Source of the DNA: DATEOR01 sp963766725
GTDB lineage: Bacteria; Actinomycetota; Thermoleophilia; Gaiellales; Gaiellaceae
Assembly (NCBI GenBank): GCA_963766725.1
Contig: CAVYBK010000011.1
Span: forward strand, 62,001-126,000
Direction: 5' to 3'
Length of the DNA: 64,000 bases
Shown here piece by piece: positions 44,387-53,653 of the stretch. Positions within the stretch are counted from its first letter, which is position 1. Every line of letters begins with the position of its first letter. The notes beneath the pieces were generated by a model. That model did no database searches. It saw only the letters and a list, made by a program, of their open reading frames with translations, and was not told the DNA's origin. A program made the translations under genes and the position numbers.

Positions 44387-44953
44387 CTAGGCCCGTGAGA
44401 TGTAGCGCGCCTCGCGCGTGTCGACCTTGATGCGGTCGCCGACGTTGACGAAGAGCGGCACCTGGACGACCGCGCCCGTCTCGAGGGTGGCGGGCTTGGT
44501 CACGTTGGAGACCGTGTCGCCTTTCACCCCGGGCTCGGTCTCGACGACCGCGAGCTCGACGGAGGCGGGCAGGTCGACGGCGGACGGGCGGCCGTTGACG
44601 AGGAGAAGCATGACTTCGCTGGACGGCTGCATGTACGGAAGCTGGCTCTCGAGATCCGTGTGCGGAAGCGAGATCTGCTCGTAGTTCCCCGTGTCCATGA
44701 ACACGACCTCGTCGCCCGCGTCGTAGAGGTACTGGACGCTCTTGGTCTCCGTGCGGACGCGCGGCATCTTCTCGCCGGCGCGGAACGTGCGCTCCACGAC
44801 CGAGCCCGAGTCGAGGTTCTTGAGCTTCGTGCGCACGAATGCGCCGCCCTTTCCGGGCTTGACGTGCTGGAACTCGACGATGCGCCAGACGTGCCCGTCG
44901 AGCTCGACGTGCATGCCGTTCTTGAACTGGTTGGTCGAGACCGTTTCGGCCAA
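44387..44953 (-). CDS. efp: Elongation factor P
   Basis: 188 residues, three-domain EF-P. The domain I loop is HVKPGKGGAFVRTKLKNL, with Lys at the modified position; SLPHTDLESQLPYM starts domain II and VQVPLFVNVGDRIKVDTREARYISR ends domain III. It relieves ribosome stalling at polyproline, relevant here because the window encodes very proline-rich proteins. The modification enzyme is not in view. Two bases separate its end from the fusion gene. Confidence 0.95.
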   Translation of the reverse strand: MAETVSTNQFKNGMHVELDGHVWRIVEFQHVKPGKGGAFVRTKLKNLDSGSVVERTFRAGEKMPRVRTETKSVQYLYDAGDEVVFMDTGNYEQISLPHTDLESQLPYMQPSSEVMLLLVNGRPSAVDLPASVELAVVETEPGVKGDTVSNVTKPATLETGAVVQVPLFVNVGDRIKVDTREARYISRA

Positions 44954-44965
44954 AGCGGAGCCAGT

Positions 44966-46021
44966 TTAGTTGAGGGTCACCAGTTCCTTGGTGAAGCCGC
45001 TCAGCACCTCGGCGCCGTCTTCCGTCACGACGACGAGGTCCTCGATGCGCACGCCGCCGCGGCCGGCGAGGTAGACCCCCGGCTCGACGGTGACGACGTT
45101 GCCGGCGACGAGCGGCCCCGCCGCGGTCTGGCGGAGCACGGGGAGCTCGTGGACCTCGAGGCCGACGCCGTGGCCGAGCCCGTGGAGCACGTCGTGGCCC
45201 GCAGCCTCGATCTCCATGCGGGCGATCGCGTCGAGCCCGCGGGAGTCGGCACCGGCGCGGACCTCGGCGAGCGCGGCTCCCTGGGCGCTCGCGCAGACCG
45301 AGTACGCCTCGCGCAGCGCTTCGGGAAGCTCGCCGGTCGCGAACGTGCGCGTGCAGTCGGAGCAGTAGCCGTCAACCTTCGCGCCGAGGTCGACGACGAC
45401 GGTTTCGCCGGCGCCGAGCTCGCGATCGCCGGGATGGTGATGCGGCAGCGCGGCATTCGGGCCCGAGCCGACGATGGGCTCGAAGGAGATGTCGTCGGCG
45501 CCCTCCTCGTGGATGGCGCGCACGATCCACCAGGCGACATCGGCCTCCGTCCTGCCGACGACGCTCTCCCCGGCGAGGCGCGCGAGGACCGCGTCGACGA
45601 CCTGCGCGGCTCGTCGGATCGCGTCGAGCTCGGCGGGCTCCTTGACCGCGCGCAGCATCACCGGCACGGCCGCGATCGGGACGAGCTCGACTCCCGTCGA
45701 GAGCAGGTCGGCGTGGCGCGCGACCGTGACGTGGTCGGACTCGAAGGCGACCGGCGCGTCCGCGAGCCGCCCGAGCTCCGTCGCGACCCCGGGTAGGAAG
45801 TCGCGCTCGACGATCTGGATCTCGACCCCCTCGACCGCCCGGCCGGCTTCCGCGTAGCGCCCGTCGGTCATCAGCACGACCTCCTCGTATTTCACGAGCA
45901 CAAACGCATTCGAGCTCTCGAATCCGGTGAGGTAGCGGACGTTCACCGGGTTGGAGACGAGGAACGATGCGATCTCGAGCCGCTCCATCTCGGCGCGCAG
46001 GCGCTCGACCCGGCCGTTCAC
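44966..46021 (-). CDS. pepQ: Xaa-Pro aminopeptidase/dipeptidase (M24)
   Basis: 351 residues. N-terminal creatinase-like domain (FLVSNPVNVRYLTGFESSNAFVLV) and a pita-bread M24 domain with metal ligands in VDLGAKVDGYCSDCTRTF (Asp, Asp), GLGHGVGLEVHELP (His) and VEPGVY (Glu) and IEDLVVV (Glu). It removes residues next to proline. GTG 46021 overlaps the aroQ stop (GTGA). The aroQ-pepQ-efp order is widespread in Gram-positive genomes. Confidence 0.92.
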   Translation of the reverse strand: MNGRVERLRAEMERLEIASFLVSNPVNVRYLTGFESSNAFVLVKYEEVVLMTDGRYAEAGRAVEGVEIQIVERDFLPGVATELGRLADAPVAFESDHVTVARHADLLSTGVELVPIAAVPVMLRAVKEPAELDAIRRAAQVVDAVLARLAGESVVGRTEADVAWWIVRAIHEEGADDISFEPIVGSGPNAALPHHHPGDRELGAGETVVVDLGAKVDGYCSDCTRTFATGELPEALREAYSVCASAQGAALAEVRAGADSRGLDAIARMEIEAAGHDVLHGLGHGVGLEVHELPVLRQTAAGPLVAGNVVTVEPGVYLAGRGGVRIEDLVVVTEDGAEVLSGFTKELVTLN

Positions 46022-46458
46022 GACTTGGCCTTTCCCTTGTGCGCGAGAAACACAAGGGCTTCCTGATACCCGTCGGGGCCCTTGCCGATCACACGGTGGT
46101 CGACGACGTCTTCGATCACGGAGAAGCGGCGCCATTCCTCCCGCGCGCGGATGTCCGAAAGGTGTACCTCGACGACCGGGACGGTGAAGAGCTCGAGGGC
46201 ATCCCGGATCGCGTAGCTGTAGTGCGTCCACGCGCCCGGGTTGACGATCACGCCGTCGGCCCAGCCCCGCGCCTCGTGGCAGGTGTCGATGAAATCCCCC
46301 TCGTGGTTCGTCTGCACGCAGCGCACCGAGCAGCCGAGCTCCTTTGCCCACTGGTAGATCCGGGTCTCGAGCTCGGAGTACGCCATCCCGCCGTAGAGCG
46401 CCGGATCGCGCTCTGCGAGCGCGTTCAAATTGGCCCCGTTCAGGACGACGACCTGCAC
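46018..46458 (-). CDS. aroQ: 3-dehydroquinate dehydratase, type II
   Basis: 146 residues. VVVLNGANLNALAERDPALYGG carries the lid Arg/Tyr region, QTNHEGDFIDTCHEA the substrate loop, NPGAWTHYSYAIRDAL the active-site Asn/His-type block, and VEVHLSDIRAREEWRRFS the conserved His/Arg. It dehydrates 3-dehydroquinate. The lid has AERDPALY, a small variation on GxREPxxYG. Part of the aroE-aroC-aroKB-aroQ shikimate cluster. Confidence 0.92.
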   Translation of the reverse strand: MQVVVLNGANLNALAERDPALYGGMAYSELETRIYQWAKELGCSVRCVQTNHEGDFIDTCHEARGWADGVIVNPGAWTHYSYAIRDALELFTVPVVEVHLSDIRAREEWRRFSVIEDVVDHRVIGKGPDGYQEALVFLAHKGKAKS

Positions 46459-46467
46459 CGGCCGAGT

Positions 46468-47865
46468 CTACTTCCGGATCAGCGCTTCGAGCGCCTCGCG
46501 CGCGGCGGCGTCGGGAAGGGTCGTCACAACCGGCTTTCCGGGCGCCTCGAGGAGGACGAAGACGCCCTCGCCCTTCTTGTCGCGCTTGAGCGAGGCCCAC
46601 GCCGCATCCGGGTCGGCGGCGACGGGCTCAGGGCGCAAGATCTCCTCGACCACACCGGTATCGAGGCCGGAAAGGCGTAGCGCCGCGAGGAGGCCGAGGG
46701 CGACCGCATCGCCGTGGGAGACCGTGTAGCCGGAGCCGGTTTCGAGCGCGTGCGCGAACGTGTGGCCGAGATTCAGGATCGTCCGCCGGCCCTCGAGCTC
46801 GAACGGATCGGAGAGGACGACGCCCGCCTTGAATGCGGCGCACGCGTGGATCATCTCTTCCTCTTCGAGCTTCCAGACCTCTCGGCCGGCCAGGAGGCCT
46901 GTCTTCACCACCTCGGCCATGCCCGCGCGCCGCTCCGCGTCAGGAAGCGTAGCCAGGAAGCGGGTGTCGATGAATACGACCTGCGGAAAGTGGAAGACGC
47001 CCGCAAGGTTCTTTCCCTCTCCGGTGTTGATGCCGGTCTTCCCGCCGATCGCCGCATCGACCATACCGGTGAGCGTCGTCGGAATCGCGGTCCATTTCAC
47101 GCCGCGTTTGTACGTTGCCGCCGCGAAGCCGGCGACATCGGTGGTCGACCCACCCCCGCACGCGATGAGCATGCCGTCGCGGTCGAGCTCCAGCTCTCGC
47201 CAGATCCTCTCGACGACGGCCAACGACTTCGCCTCCTCCCCCGGGGGCACCGTAAGGACACGATCGCGGCCTTCAAGCGGGTGCAGACCCAGCACCCGTT
47301 CGTCGACGACGACGTACGACTCCGGTGCCAAAATCGCTGTCCCGACGAAGATGCGGAGCGCGGCAAGGGCGACGCTCTCCGCGTCGTCCGCCGGCGCATC
47401 CATTGCCTCGGTGTAGACCGGCCTTCGCGCGGCGAATAGCTCCCGAAAGTCCTCTTCCCTCCGGGCGAGCGGCCGGTTCGAGCCCTTGACGCGCTCCCAC
47501 GCCTCGTCCACGTCGACGTCGAGGAGAACCGTGTACGCATGGGCGCGGAGTCGTTCCCGCGTCTTCTCGGAGAGCACCGCCCCGCCGCCGAGCGCAATCA
47601 CCGAAGGCGGCCCCGCGAGGGCTTCGGCGACGATCTGCTCCTCGAGCCGCCGGAACTCGGGCTCTCCGCGCTCGAAGAGCTCCGGGATGGGCCCGTGGAG
47701 CCGCTCGATCTCGGCATCCGTGTCCACGAACGGGCGGGCCGTGCGCTCGGCGACCTCGCGCCCGATCGTCGACTTCCCCGCCCCCATGAAGCCGATGAGG
47801 GCGAGGTGCTTCCCTAACGCTCCTACCTCGGAGACCAGGGGATCCGCTCCACGTACGCACGCCAC
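46468..47865 (-). CDS. aroKB: Bifunctional shikimate kinase / 3-dehydroquinate synthase
   Basis: About 465 residues. The kinase half has the P-loop LIGFMGAGKSTIGREVA, the FVDTDAEIE shikimate site and ALGGGAVL. It joins at about residue 175 to a DHQ synthase: GGGSTTDVAGFAAATYKRG (NAD/substrate), PTTLTGMVDAAIGGKTGIN, ILNLGHTFAHALE (zinc His) and HGDAVALGL (zinc His). One polypeptide thus makes steps 2 and 5 of the pathway. ATG 47865 would overlap aroC by 43 bases; a shorter, non-ATG start nearer GALGKHLALIGF is possible. Confidence 0.9.
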   Translation of the reverse strand: MACVRGADPLVSEVGALGKHLALIGFMGAGKSTIGREVAERTARPFVDTDAEIERLHGPIPELFERGEPEFRRLEEQIVAEALAGPPSVIALGGGAVLSEKTRERLRAHAYTVLLDVDVDEAWERVKGSNRPLARREEDFRELFAARRPVYTEAMDAPADDAESVALAALRIFVGTAILAPESYVVVDERVLGLHPLEGRDRVLTVPPGEEAKSLAVVERIWRELELDRDGMLIACGGGSTTDVAGFAAATYKRGVKWTAIPTTLTGMVDAAIGGKTGINTGEGKNLAGVFHFPQVVFIDTRFLATLPDAERRAGMAEVVKTGLLAGREVWKLEEEEMIHACAAFKAGVVLSDPFELEGRRTILNLGHTFAHALETGSGYTVSHGDAVALGLLAALRLSGLDTGVVEEILRPEPVAADPDAAWASLKRDKKGEGVFVLLEAPGKPVVTTLPDAAAREALEALIRK

Positions 47866-48903
47866 GCGGCGACGAAGTCCCCGACCGAGTCGCCGCCGAA
47901 CTTCTCCCGCGCCGCCCGCGCGATCTCGAAAGCGACGCAGGCCTCGGCGACGACCGCGAGCGCCTCCACCGCGGCGACGTCGGAGCGCTCGACGAGCGCC
48001 TGTGCCGGATCGCCGGTCTCGAGGTCCGCCGAGCGGAGCGGCCGCATCAACGTGGGCAGCGGCTTCATCGCCGCGCGCACGACGATCTCCTCGCCGTTGG
48101 ACACGCCCGCCTCCAGCCCGCCGGCGTGATTCGTCTCACGCCGGTAGCCGCCTTCGTCGCGCAGGATCTCGTCGTGGGCCTCGGAGCCCCGCAGGCCCGC
48201 CAGGGCGAAGCCGTCGCCGATCTCGACGCCCTTGACGGCCTGGGTGCCCATGAGCGTCCAGGCGAGCCGGGCGTCCAGGCGGTCTTCCTTCGTCGCGTAG
48301 GAGCCGAGGCCCGGCGGAACCCCCTTTGCCCGCACCTCGACGATCCCACCGACGGTGTCGCGGTCTGCCCGCGCCGCGTCGATACGGCTCTCGAGGTCGT
48401 CGCCCACGGACGTCCCGGAGACCTCGATGCCGATCTCGCCGACGAGCGCCTTCGCCACGGCGCCGCCCGCGACGATCGCAGCGGTATGCCGCGCGCTCGC
48501 GCGTTCGAGGGCGTTGCGCGCATCGGAAAGCTCGTACTTCATGACGCCCGCGAGGTCGGCGTGGCCCGGGCGCGGCAGCGTCACGGGCTCCTTGCCCTTC
48601 CCGGCCGCGTCGCCTTCGGGCGGCCACGGGCTCATCCCCCACTCCCAGTTCGCGTGATCGCGATTGCGGACGAGGAACGCGAGCGGCGTCCCGAGGGTGC
48701 GGCCGTGCCGGAGGCCGGCGAGAACCTCGACGCGTGTCCGTCTCGATCTGCTGCCTCGGGCTGCGCCCGTAGCCCTGCTGGCGACGGTGGAGGTCCGCCT
48801 CGATCGAGGCGCGGTCGAGCTCGAGGCCCGCGGGCAGGCCCGTGACGATGCCCACGAGCGCGGGGCCGTGAGACTCGCCGGCTGTCGTCAGCGTGAGCGC
48901 CAC
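47823..48903 (-). pseudogene. aroC: Chorismate synthase, one-base frameshift as assembled
   Basis: GTG 48903 begins ALTLTTAGESHGPALVGIV and LHRRQQGYGRSPRQQIETD, classic AroC. Near 48731 the minus-strand sequence GACACGCGTCGAG breaks the frame; without one A it reads TDRVEVLAGLRHGRTLGTPL and continues into the intact C-terminal 270 residues (RPGHADLAGVMKY, AARASARHTA-type block, GGLEAGVSNGEEIVVR). Total length (360 codons + 1 base) fits a single insertion. As an FMN-dependent pathway-essential enzyme, it is most likely intact in the cell. TAGGCT seven bases upstream suggests a leaderless start. Confidence 0.85.
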
Positions 48904-48987
48904 GCCGCAAAGCCTATGGCTCAGGCTTCGAGGAGGCGATCCCGGTTCGCGAGGGCGACGGTGCGCCACCGCGGGCGCTCTCCACGT

Positions 48988-49794
48988 TCAGCGCGAGAGC
49001 GCGGCGCGCATGACCGGGACCGGCGCCTGGATGCCCGTCCAGCGCTCGAACGATGCCGCCCCCTGGCCGAGCAGGACCTCGAGGCCGTCGACGACCCGTG
49101 TGCATCCGGCTTTGCGTGCGGCGGCGACCAGGGCAGTATCCGATCCATCCTGCCTGTACGCGAGGTCGACGACCTGCTGCCCGGGCGAGAGCTCGACCAA
49201 CGCCTCGTCCCGGATCGGCGTCGCGTTGACGATGAGGGTTACCTCTCGACCCGACGGGGGCCAGTCGCTCTCGGCCGAGATTTCGCTTTCGGAGAAGAGT
49301 GTGCGAAGGCGAACGGCGAGCGCGTGCGCCCGTTCGGCGTCCCGCGCCGCGACGGTGATCGACTCCGCGCCGGCATCTCCGAGGGACGTGGCCACCGCCT
49401 GCGCTCCCCCGCCCGCGCCGAGGACGAGCACACGGGCTCCCTCGGCTTCGACGAGGCCTACGACCGCCGGGCCGTCCGTGCTCGACCCGAGCACGCGTCC
49501 GTCGCGGACGACGAGTGTGTTCACCGACCCGGCGCGGGCAGCCACGTCGTCGAGCTCGTCGCAGTAGCCGACGACGGCGGTCTTGTGCGGAATGGTCACG
49601 TTCGCGCCCGCGAAGCCAAGCGCCTCCAAGCCGGCCACGGCCTCCTCGAGCCGCTCCCGCTGCACGGGCAACGGCACGTACGCCCAGTCGAGCGCGACCG
49701 CGGCGAAGGCGGCGTTCTGCATGAGCGGTGACAGCGAGTGGTCGACCGGGTCGCCGATCAGACCCACGAGCCGTGTGGCGCCGCCGATGGTCAA
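48988..49794 (-). CDS. aroE: Shikimate dehydrogenase
   Basis: 268 residues. GLIGDPVDHSLSPLMQNAAF gives the shikimate-binding serines, GANVTIPHKTAVV the catalytic Lys, and VLVLGAGGGAQAVATSL the NADP loop; NATPIRDEALV and GLEVLLGQGAASFERWTG complete the fold. The frame is open far upstream, but the family start is clear, and TTG 49794 overlaps the mltG stop (TTGA). First of the aro genes downstream of mltG. Confidence 0.92.
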   Translation of the reverse strand: MTIGGATRLVGLIGDPVDHSLSPLMQNAAFAAVALDWAYVPLPVQRERLEEAVAGLEALGFAGANVTIPHKTAVVGYCDELDDVAARAGSVNTLVVRDGRVLGSSTDGPAVVGLVEAEGARVLVLGAGGGAQAVATSLGDAGAESITVAARDAERAHALAVRLRTLFSESEISAESDWPPSGREVTLIVNATPIRDEALVELSPGQQVVDLAYRQDGSDTALVAAARKAGCTRVVDGLEVLLGQGAASFERWTGIQAPVPVMRAALSR

Positions 49795-50702
49795 CCGCAG
49801 TCGAGTCCGCCGCGCGGGTAGTTGTTGAACTCGTCGAGGCTGGCCGTGAAGAAGTGGCTCTTGCAGTCTGCCTTGCGGACGAAGTACAGGTAGTCGACCT
49901 TCGCCGGGTGCGCGGCCGCCTGCATCGAGGCAAGCCCCGGGTTGCCGATCGGGGTCGGCGGGATTCCCGGGCAGCAGCGAGTGTTGTACGGCGAGGGGGT
50001 CTCCAGCTGGCTCTGCAAGATCGCCTGCGTCGGCGGGATGTTCAAGCCGTAGCGGATCGTGGCGTCGATGCCGAGCGGCATATCCAGGTGGAGCCGGTTG
50101 TAGATCACCGCAGCGACGAGTGGCCGCTCCTTCGGCACCTGCACCTCCTTCTCGATCATGGAGGCGATGGTGAGGACGTCGTACTCGGTCAGGTTCTTCG
50201 ACTTCGCGTACTTGAGGTCGATCTGGCTCCAGTTGCGGTCGAAAGCCTCGAGCTGGTCGCCGACGAGCTCCTTCGACGTCGTGTCCTCGGTGAAGTCGTA
50301 GGTCGCGGGGAAGAGGAAGCCCTCGAGATTCGGCACGTTCTTCGGGAAGCCGGCCGGCGGATCCGTCGTCTTCGTGACCCGCAGGTACTCCTGCTCGGAG
50401 AGGTTCGGCGTGATCTGGCGCTTGTCCTCGGCGATCTTGTTCACGGCGGTGATGCGGTCGGCCATCTCGACGCGGGTGAAGCCCTCCGGGAAGACGATGC
50501 GCAGGACGGGCTTGGGCGGCGGGCCTGTCGTCGTGTCCTGCGTAGCGGGGCCCGAGCTCGCGCCGCTGTTTCGGCCGACCACCGCAAACACGATCGCGGC
50601 GAGCACGCCGATCCCGAGGATCAGCCCGCCGAGAGCCGCGAGCGCGCGTGTCGTGGAGGACGCTTGCCGGTGGCGTCTTATCTCGGGAGGGCGCTCTTCC
50701 AT
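49791..50702 (-). CDS. mltG: Endolytic murein transglycosylase
   Basis: 303 residues. One N-terminal membrane helix (LAALGGLILGIGVLAAIVFAVV), a Thr/Pro linker, a LysM-like part (VFPEGFTRVEMADRI) and the YceG catalytic domain with IASMIEKEVQVPKERPLVAAV (catalytic Glu), YNRLHLDMPLGIDATIRYGL and PTPIGNPGLASMQAA. It cuts nascent glycan strands and limits their length. ATG 50702 lies within the 3' end of ruvX. A CC pair in YNTRCCPGIPPTP is unusual for the family and may form a disulfide or lipid site. Confidence 0.9.
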   Translation of the reverse strand: MEERPPEIRRHRQASSTTRALAALGGLILGIGVLAAIVFAVVGRNSGASSGPATQDTTTGPPPKPVLRIVFPEGFTRVEMADRITAVNKIAEDKRQITPNLSEQEYLRVTKTTDPPAGFPKNVPNLEGFLFPATYDFTEDTTSKELVGDQLEAFDRNWSQIDLKYAKSKNLTEYDVLTIASMIEKEVQVPKERPLVAAVIYNRLHLDMPLGIDATIRYGLNIPPTQAILQSQLETPSPYNTRCCPGIPPTPIGNPGLASMQAAAHPAKVDYLYFVRKADCKSHFFTASLDEFNNYPRGGLDCG

Positions 50703-51074
50703 TCCAGGTAGTTCGAAAGCAGGTGGGCCGCCGCGACGGCATCCGGAGCGAGCCTCGGACGGCTGCGCCTCGGCGAGCTTGGTCGTGAACCGCTCGTCGA
50801 AGCTCTCTATCGGCACTCCGGTCACCGCCCTGAGAGCGGACACGAATGCCTCGGTCTCCTCGGCCTGCGCTCCCCGCTCGCCGCGCAACGTCACGGGCAG
50901 GCCGACGACGATCTGCTCGACCCCTTCGCGCTCGGCCAGCTCGGCGAGATGCTTCAGGCCGGCGGGGGCCGACGCGTTCTCGACGACCTCGAGGGGCCTC
51001 GCCAGGGTCCCGGTCGGATCCGATACGGCGACACCGGTCCGCGCCGAGCCGTAGTCGAGGGCGAGCACCTTCAC
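50678..51074 (-). pseudogene. ruvX: Holliday junction resolvase-like RuvX (YqgF), one-base frameshift as assembled
   Basis: The N-terminal part is normal: VLALDYGSARTGVAVSDPTG, QIVVGLPVTLRGERG and FDERFTTKLAEAQ (catalytic acidic residues of the RNase H fold). After about 50745 the expected end DAVAAAHLLSNYLEWKSALPR and TAA (50680-50678) lie in another frame; one extra G in CTCCGGATGCC explains it. As assembled the frame instead runs into mltG. YqgF acts in pre-16S rRNA 5' maturation. GTG 51074 follows TAGAAT, which contains the alaS stop. Confidence 0.8.
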
Positions 51075-51086
51075 AGGCGGGCGATT

Positions 51087-53633
51087 CTAGTTGGAGAGCG
51101 CGGCGATCAGCGCCTTCTCCGCCTGGGCCAGCGCGTCTGCGAGCTTTTCGGGGTCGCGGCCGCCCGCGCGCGCCATTGTCGGCCGGCCGCCTCCCCCGCC
51201 GCCCATGAGCGCGGCGGCCTCGCGGATGAGCGCGACGGCGTCCAATCCGCGCTCCTCGAGCGAGCGGTCGAGGTTGACGACGAGGTGCACGCGTCCGTCT
51301 TCGCGCGCTCCGAGCACGACGGCCGCCGGCGCATGCTGCTGTTTCAGCCGGTCGGAGAGCTCGAGCATGTCGTCCGGGGTCGACTCGCCGAGCTCCATGA
51401 CGATCACCTCCACCCCGCCGGCCTGGTTTCGCCTCTCCGCGAGGACCTCGGGACCCCCGCTCGTCTCCGGCTTGCGCTTTGCCTCCTTGCGCGCCTGCCC
51501 GAGCTCCGACCGCAGGGCGGCGGCCTCCTCCGCCTGCGCGCGAAGGTACGCGAAGGCCTCGCCGGAGGTCACGGCTTCGATGCGCCGCACGCCCGAGCCG
51601 ACGGACCCTTCGGAGATGATCGCGAACGGCCCGATCTCCGCGGTCGAGCGCACGTGGGTGCCGCCGCAGAGCTCGCGCGAGAAGCCGGGGACTTCGACCA
51701 CGCGGACGACCTCGCCGTACTTCTCCCCGAAGAGCATCATCGCACCGAGCTTCCGCGCCTCCTCGATCGGCGTCAGGAACGTGTGCACCGGGAGGTTCTC
51801 GAACACGCGCTCGTTGACGATCTCCTCCACGCGCTCGCGCTCCTCCGCGCTCATCGCCTGCGGGTGGGTGAAATCGAAGCGCAGCTTGTCTGGGCGCACT
51901 GCCGAGCCGGCCTGGCGAACGTGGTCGCCGAGGACCTCCTGAAGCGCCTTGTGCAGGAGGTGTGTCGCCGTGTGGTTGGCCATCGTCGGGAAGCGCACCT
52001 TCCAGGGGACGCACGCCTTGACCCGTTCGCCCGCGGAGAACCCATCTCCCCGGAAGACGAGCGCCTGGTCCTCGCCGAAGCGGAACGCGGCCGCGAGCTC
52101 GGCGCGCTTCCCGTCGGCCTCGATCCAGCCCTGGTCGCTCACCTGCCCGCCCCCGTCGGGATAGAAGGGGGATTCCCGCAGCTTTGCGAGGAAGGTACCG
52201 TCGCCGAGGTCCTCGAGGGCGCCGATCTGCGTAAGCACCTCGGTCTTCTCCCAGCCGAGGAACTCGGTCTCGAAGCCGGCCTCGCGCGCGAAGTCCCCAG
52301 CTCGCTGCAGCTCGCTCTTCTCCCCTCCCGCACGCGAGATCTCGCGGTGCTCCTCCATGAGCCGCTTGAACCCGTCCTCGTCGACCGCGTGCCCGCGCTC
52401 GCGCGCGAGCTCCTCGGTCAGCTCGATCGGGAAGCCGTACGTCGCCGTGAGCGTGAATGCATCCTCGGCCGAGATGTCTCCCTTGGCCGCGACCTCGTCG
52501 AAGAGCTTCATCCCGCGCGCAAGCGTCTCCGAGAACCGCTCTTCCTCCGCGCGAAGCGCTTCGCGGATCGGGTCCCGGTTCGCCTCGAGCTCCGGATACC
52601 ACTGGCCCATCTGCTCGACGACGACGTCAGAAAGTCGCCACAGGTCTTCGAGCCCGATCTTCCGCGCCTGCTGGACCGCGCGGCGGATGATGCGCCGGAG
52701 GACGTAGCCGCGGCCCTCGTTCGAGGGCACGACGCCGTCGGCTACGAGGCAGGTCATCCCGCGCCCGTGGTCGGCGAGCACGCGGTGCGCCTTCGTCGCC
52801 ACCTCGTCCGCGTCCCAGGCGACGCCGCTCTCCTTCTCGATCCAGGCCATGATCGCCTGGTAGCCGTCAGTCTCGTAGACCGACCGGGAGGGCACTTCCT
52901 GCACGATCGCGGCCAGCCGCTCGAGGCCCATGCCCGTGTCGACGTTCTGCTGCGGAAGCGGCGTCAGCGTCCCGTCGGGCTTGAGCTCGTACTCCATGAA
53001 GACGAGGTTCCAGAACTCGAGGAAACGGTCGCAGCGCGGACACGCGGGCGCGCAGCCGGGATCGCCGCACCCGTACTCCTCGCCCCAGTCGAAGTAGATC
53101 TCCGAGTCGGGCCCGCACGGCCCCGGCCCGCCGACCGACCAGAAGTTCTCGCTGCTCGGGAGGGCGACGATCCGCTCACGCGGGATGCCGACCTCCAGCC
53201 AGTGGCCGACGGCGACCTCGTCCTCGCCGAGGCCGAGCTGCGGATCGCCGGCGTGCACGGTCGCCCACACGCGCTCCCAGTCGAGCTTCAGGTGGTCCTG
53301 GATGAACTCGGTCGCGAGCTCGATCGCGCCCTGCTTGAAGTACTGGCCGAACGAGAAGTTGCCGAGCATCTCGAAGAAGGTGAGGTGATGGCCGTCGAGC
53401 CCGACCTCGTCGATGTCGGGCGTGCGGAAGCACTTCTGCGCCGTGGTCGTGAGCGGCGCGGGCGGCTCCTCGCGGCCGAGGAAGTACGGCATCTGCGGCT
53501 GCATCCCCGCGGACGTGAGCAGCGTCGACGTGTCCTCAGGGCGAGGGACGAGCGGCCACGAGGGCAGCCGTCTGTGGCCCTTGGACTCGAAGAAGGAGAG
53601 GAAGCCCTCCCGAAGCTCCGCGGAGGTGCGCAT
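51087..53633 (-). CDS. alaS: Alanine--tRNA ligase
   Basis: 848 residues. Class II catalytic core from FLSFFESKGHRRLPSWPLVP through FFEMLGNFSFGQYF and GMGLERLAAIVQ; editing domain with NHTATHLLHKAL and CGGTHVRSTAEIG (zinc His/His/Cys/His); C-terminal C-Ala domain ending in GGGGGGRPTMARAGG. A zinc-type insert CGDPGCAPACPRCDRF occurs in the catalytic half. ATG 53633 follows TAGAAT by seven bases, with no Shine-Dalgarno sequence. Confidence 0.95.
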   Translation of the reverse strand: MRTSAELREGFLSFFESKGHRRLPSWPLVPRPEDTSTLLTSAGMQPQMPYFLGREEPPAPLTTTAQKCFRTPDIDEVGLDGHHLTFFEMLGNFSFGQYFKQGAIELATEFIQDHLKLDWERVWATVHAGDPQLGLGEDEVAVGHWLEVGIPRERIVALPSSENFWSVGGPGPCGPDSEIYFDWGEEYGCGDPGCAPACPRCDRFLEFWNLVFMEYELKPDGTLTPLPQQNVDTGMGLERLAAIVQEVPSRSVYETDGYQAIMAWIEKESGVAWDADEVATKAHRVLADHGRGMTCLVADGVVPSNEGRGYVLRRIIRRAVQQARKIGLEDLWRLSDVVVEQMGQWYPELEANRDPIREALRAEEERFSETLARGMKLFDEVAAKGDISAEDAFTLTATYGFPIELTEELARERGHAVDEDGFKRLMEEHREISRAGGEKSELQRAGDFAREAGFETEFLGWEKTEVLTQIGALEDLGDGTFLAKLRESPFYPDGGGQVSDQGWIEADGKRAELAAAFRFGEDQALVFRGDGFSAGERVKACVPWKVRFPTMANHTATHLLHKALQEVLGDHVRQAGSAVRPDKLRFDFTHPQAMSAEERERVEEIVNERVFENLPVHTFLTPIEEARKLGAMMLFGEKYGEVVRVVEVPGFSRELCGGTHVRSTAEIGPFAIISEGSVGSGVRRIEAVTSGEAFAYLRAQAEEAAALRSELGQARKEAKRKPETSGGPEVLAERRNQAGGVEVIVMELGESTPDDMLELSDRLKQQHAPAAVVLGAREDGRVHLVVNLDRSLEERGLDAVALIREAAALMGGGGGGRPTMARAGGRDPEKLADALAQAEKALIAALSN

Positions 53634-53653
53634 GCGCTCGATTCTACGCGGGA

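Noticed and set aside
48988..52602. A single ~1200-residue minus-strand reading frame through aroE, mltG and alaS
   Set aside because: Only its last 268 codons encode AroE; the rest is out-of-frame read-through of mltG and alaS with low-complexity Arg/Gly sequence.
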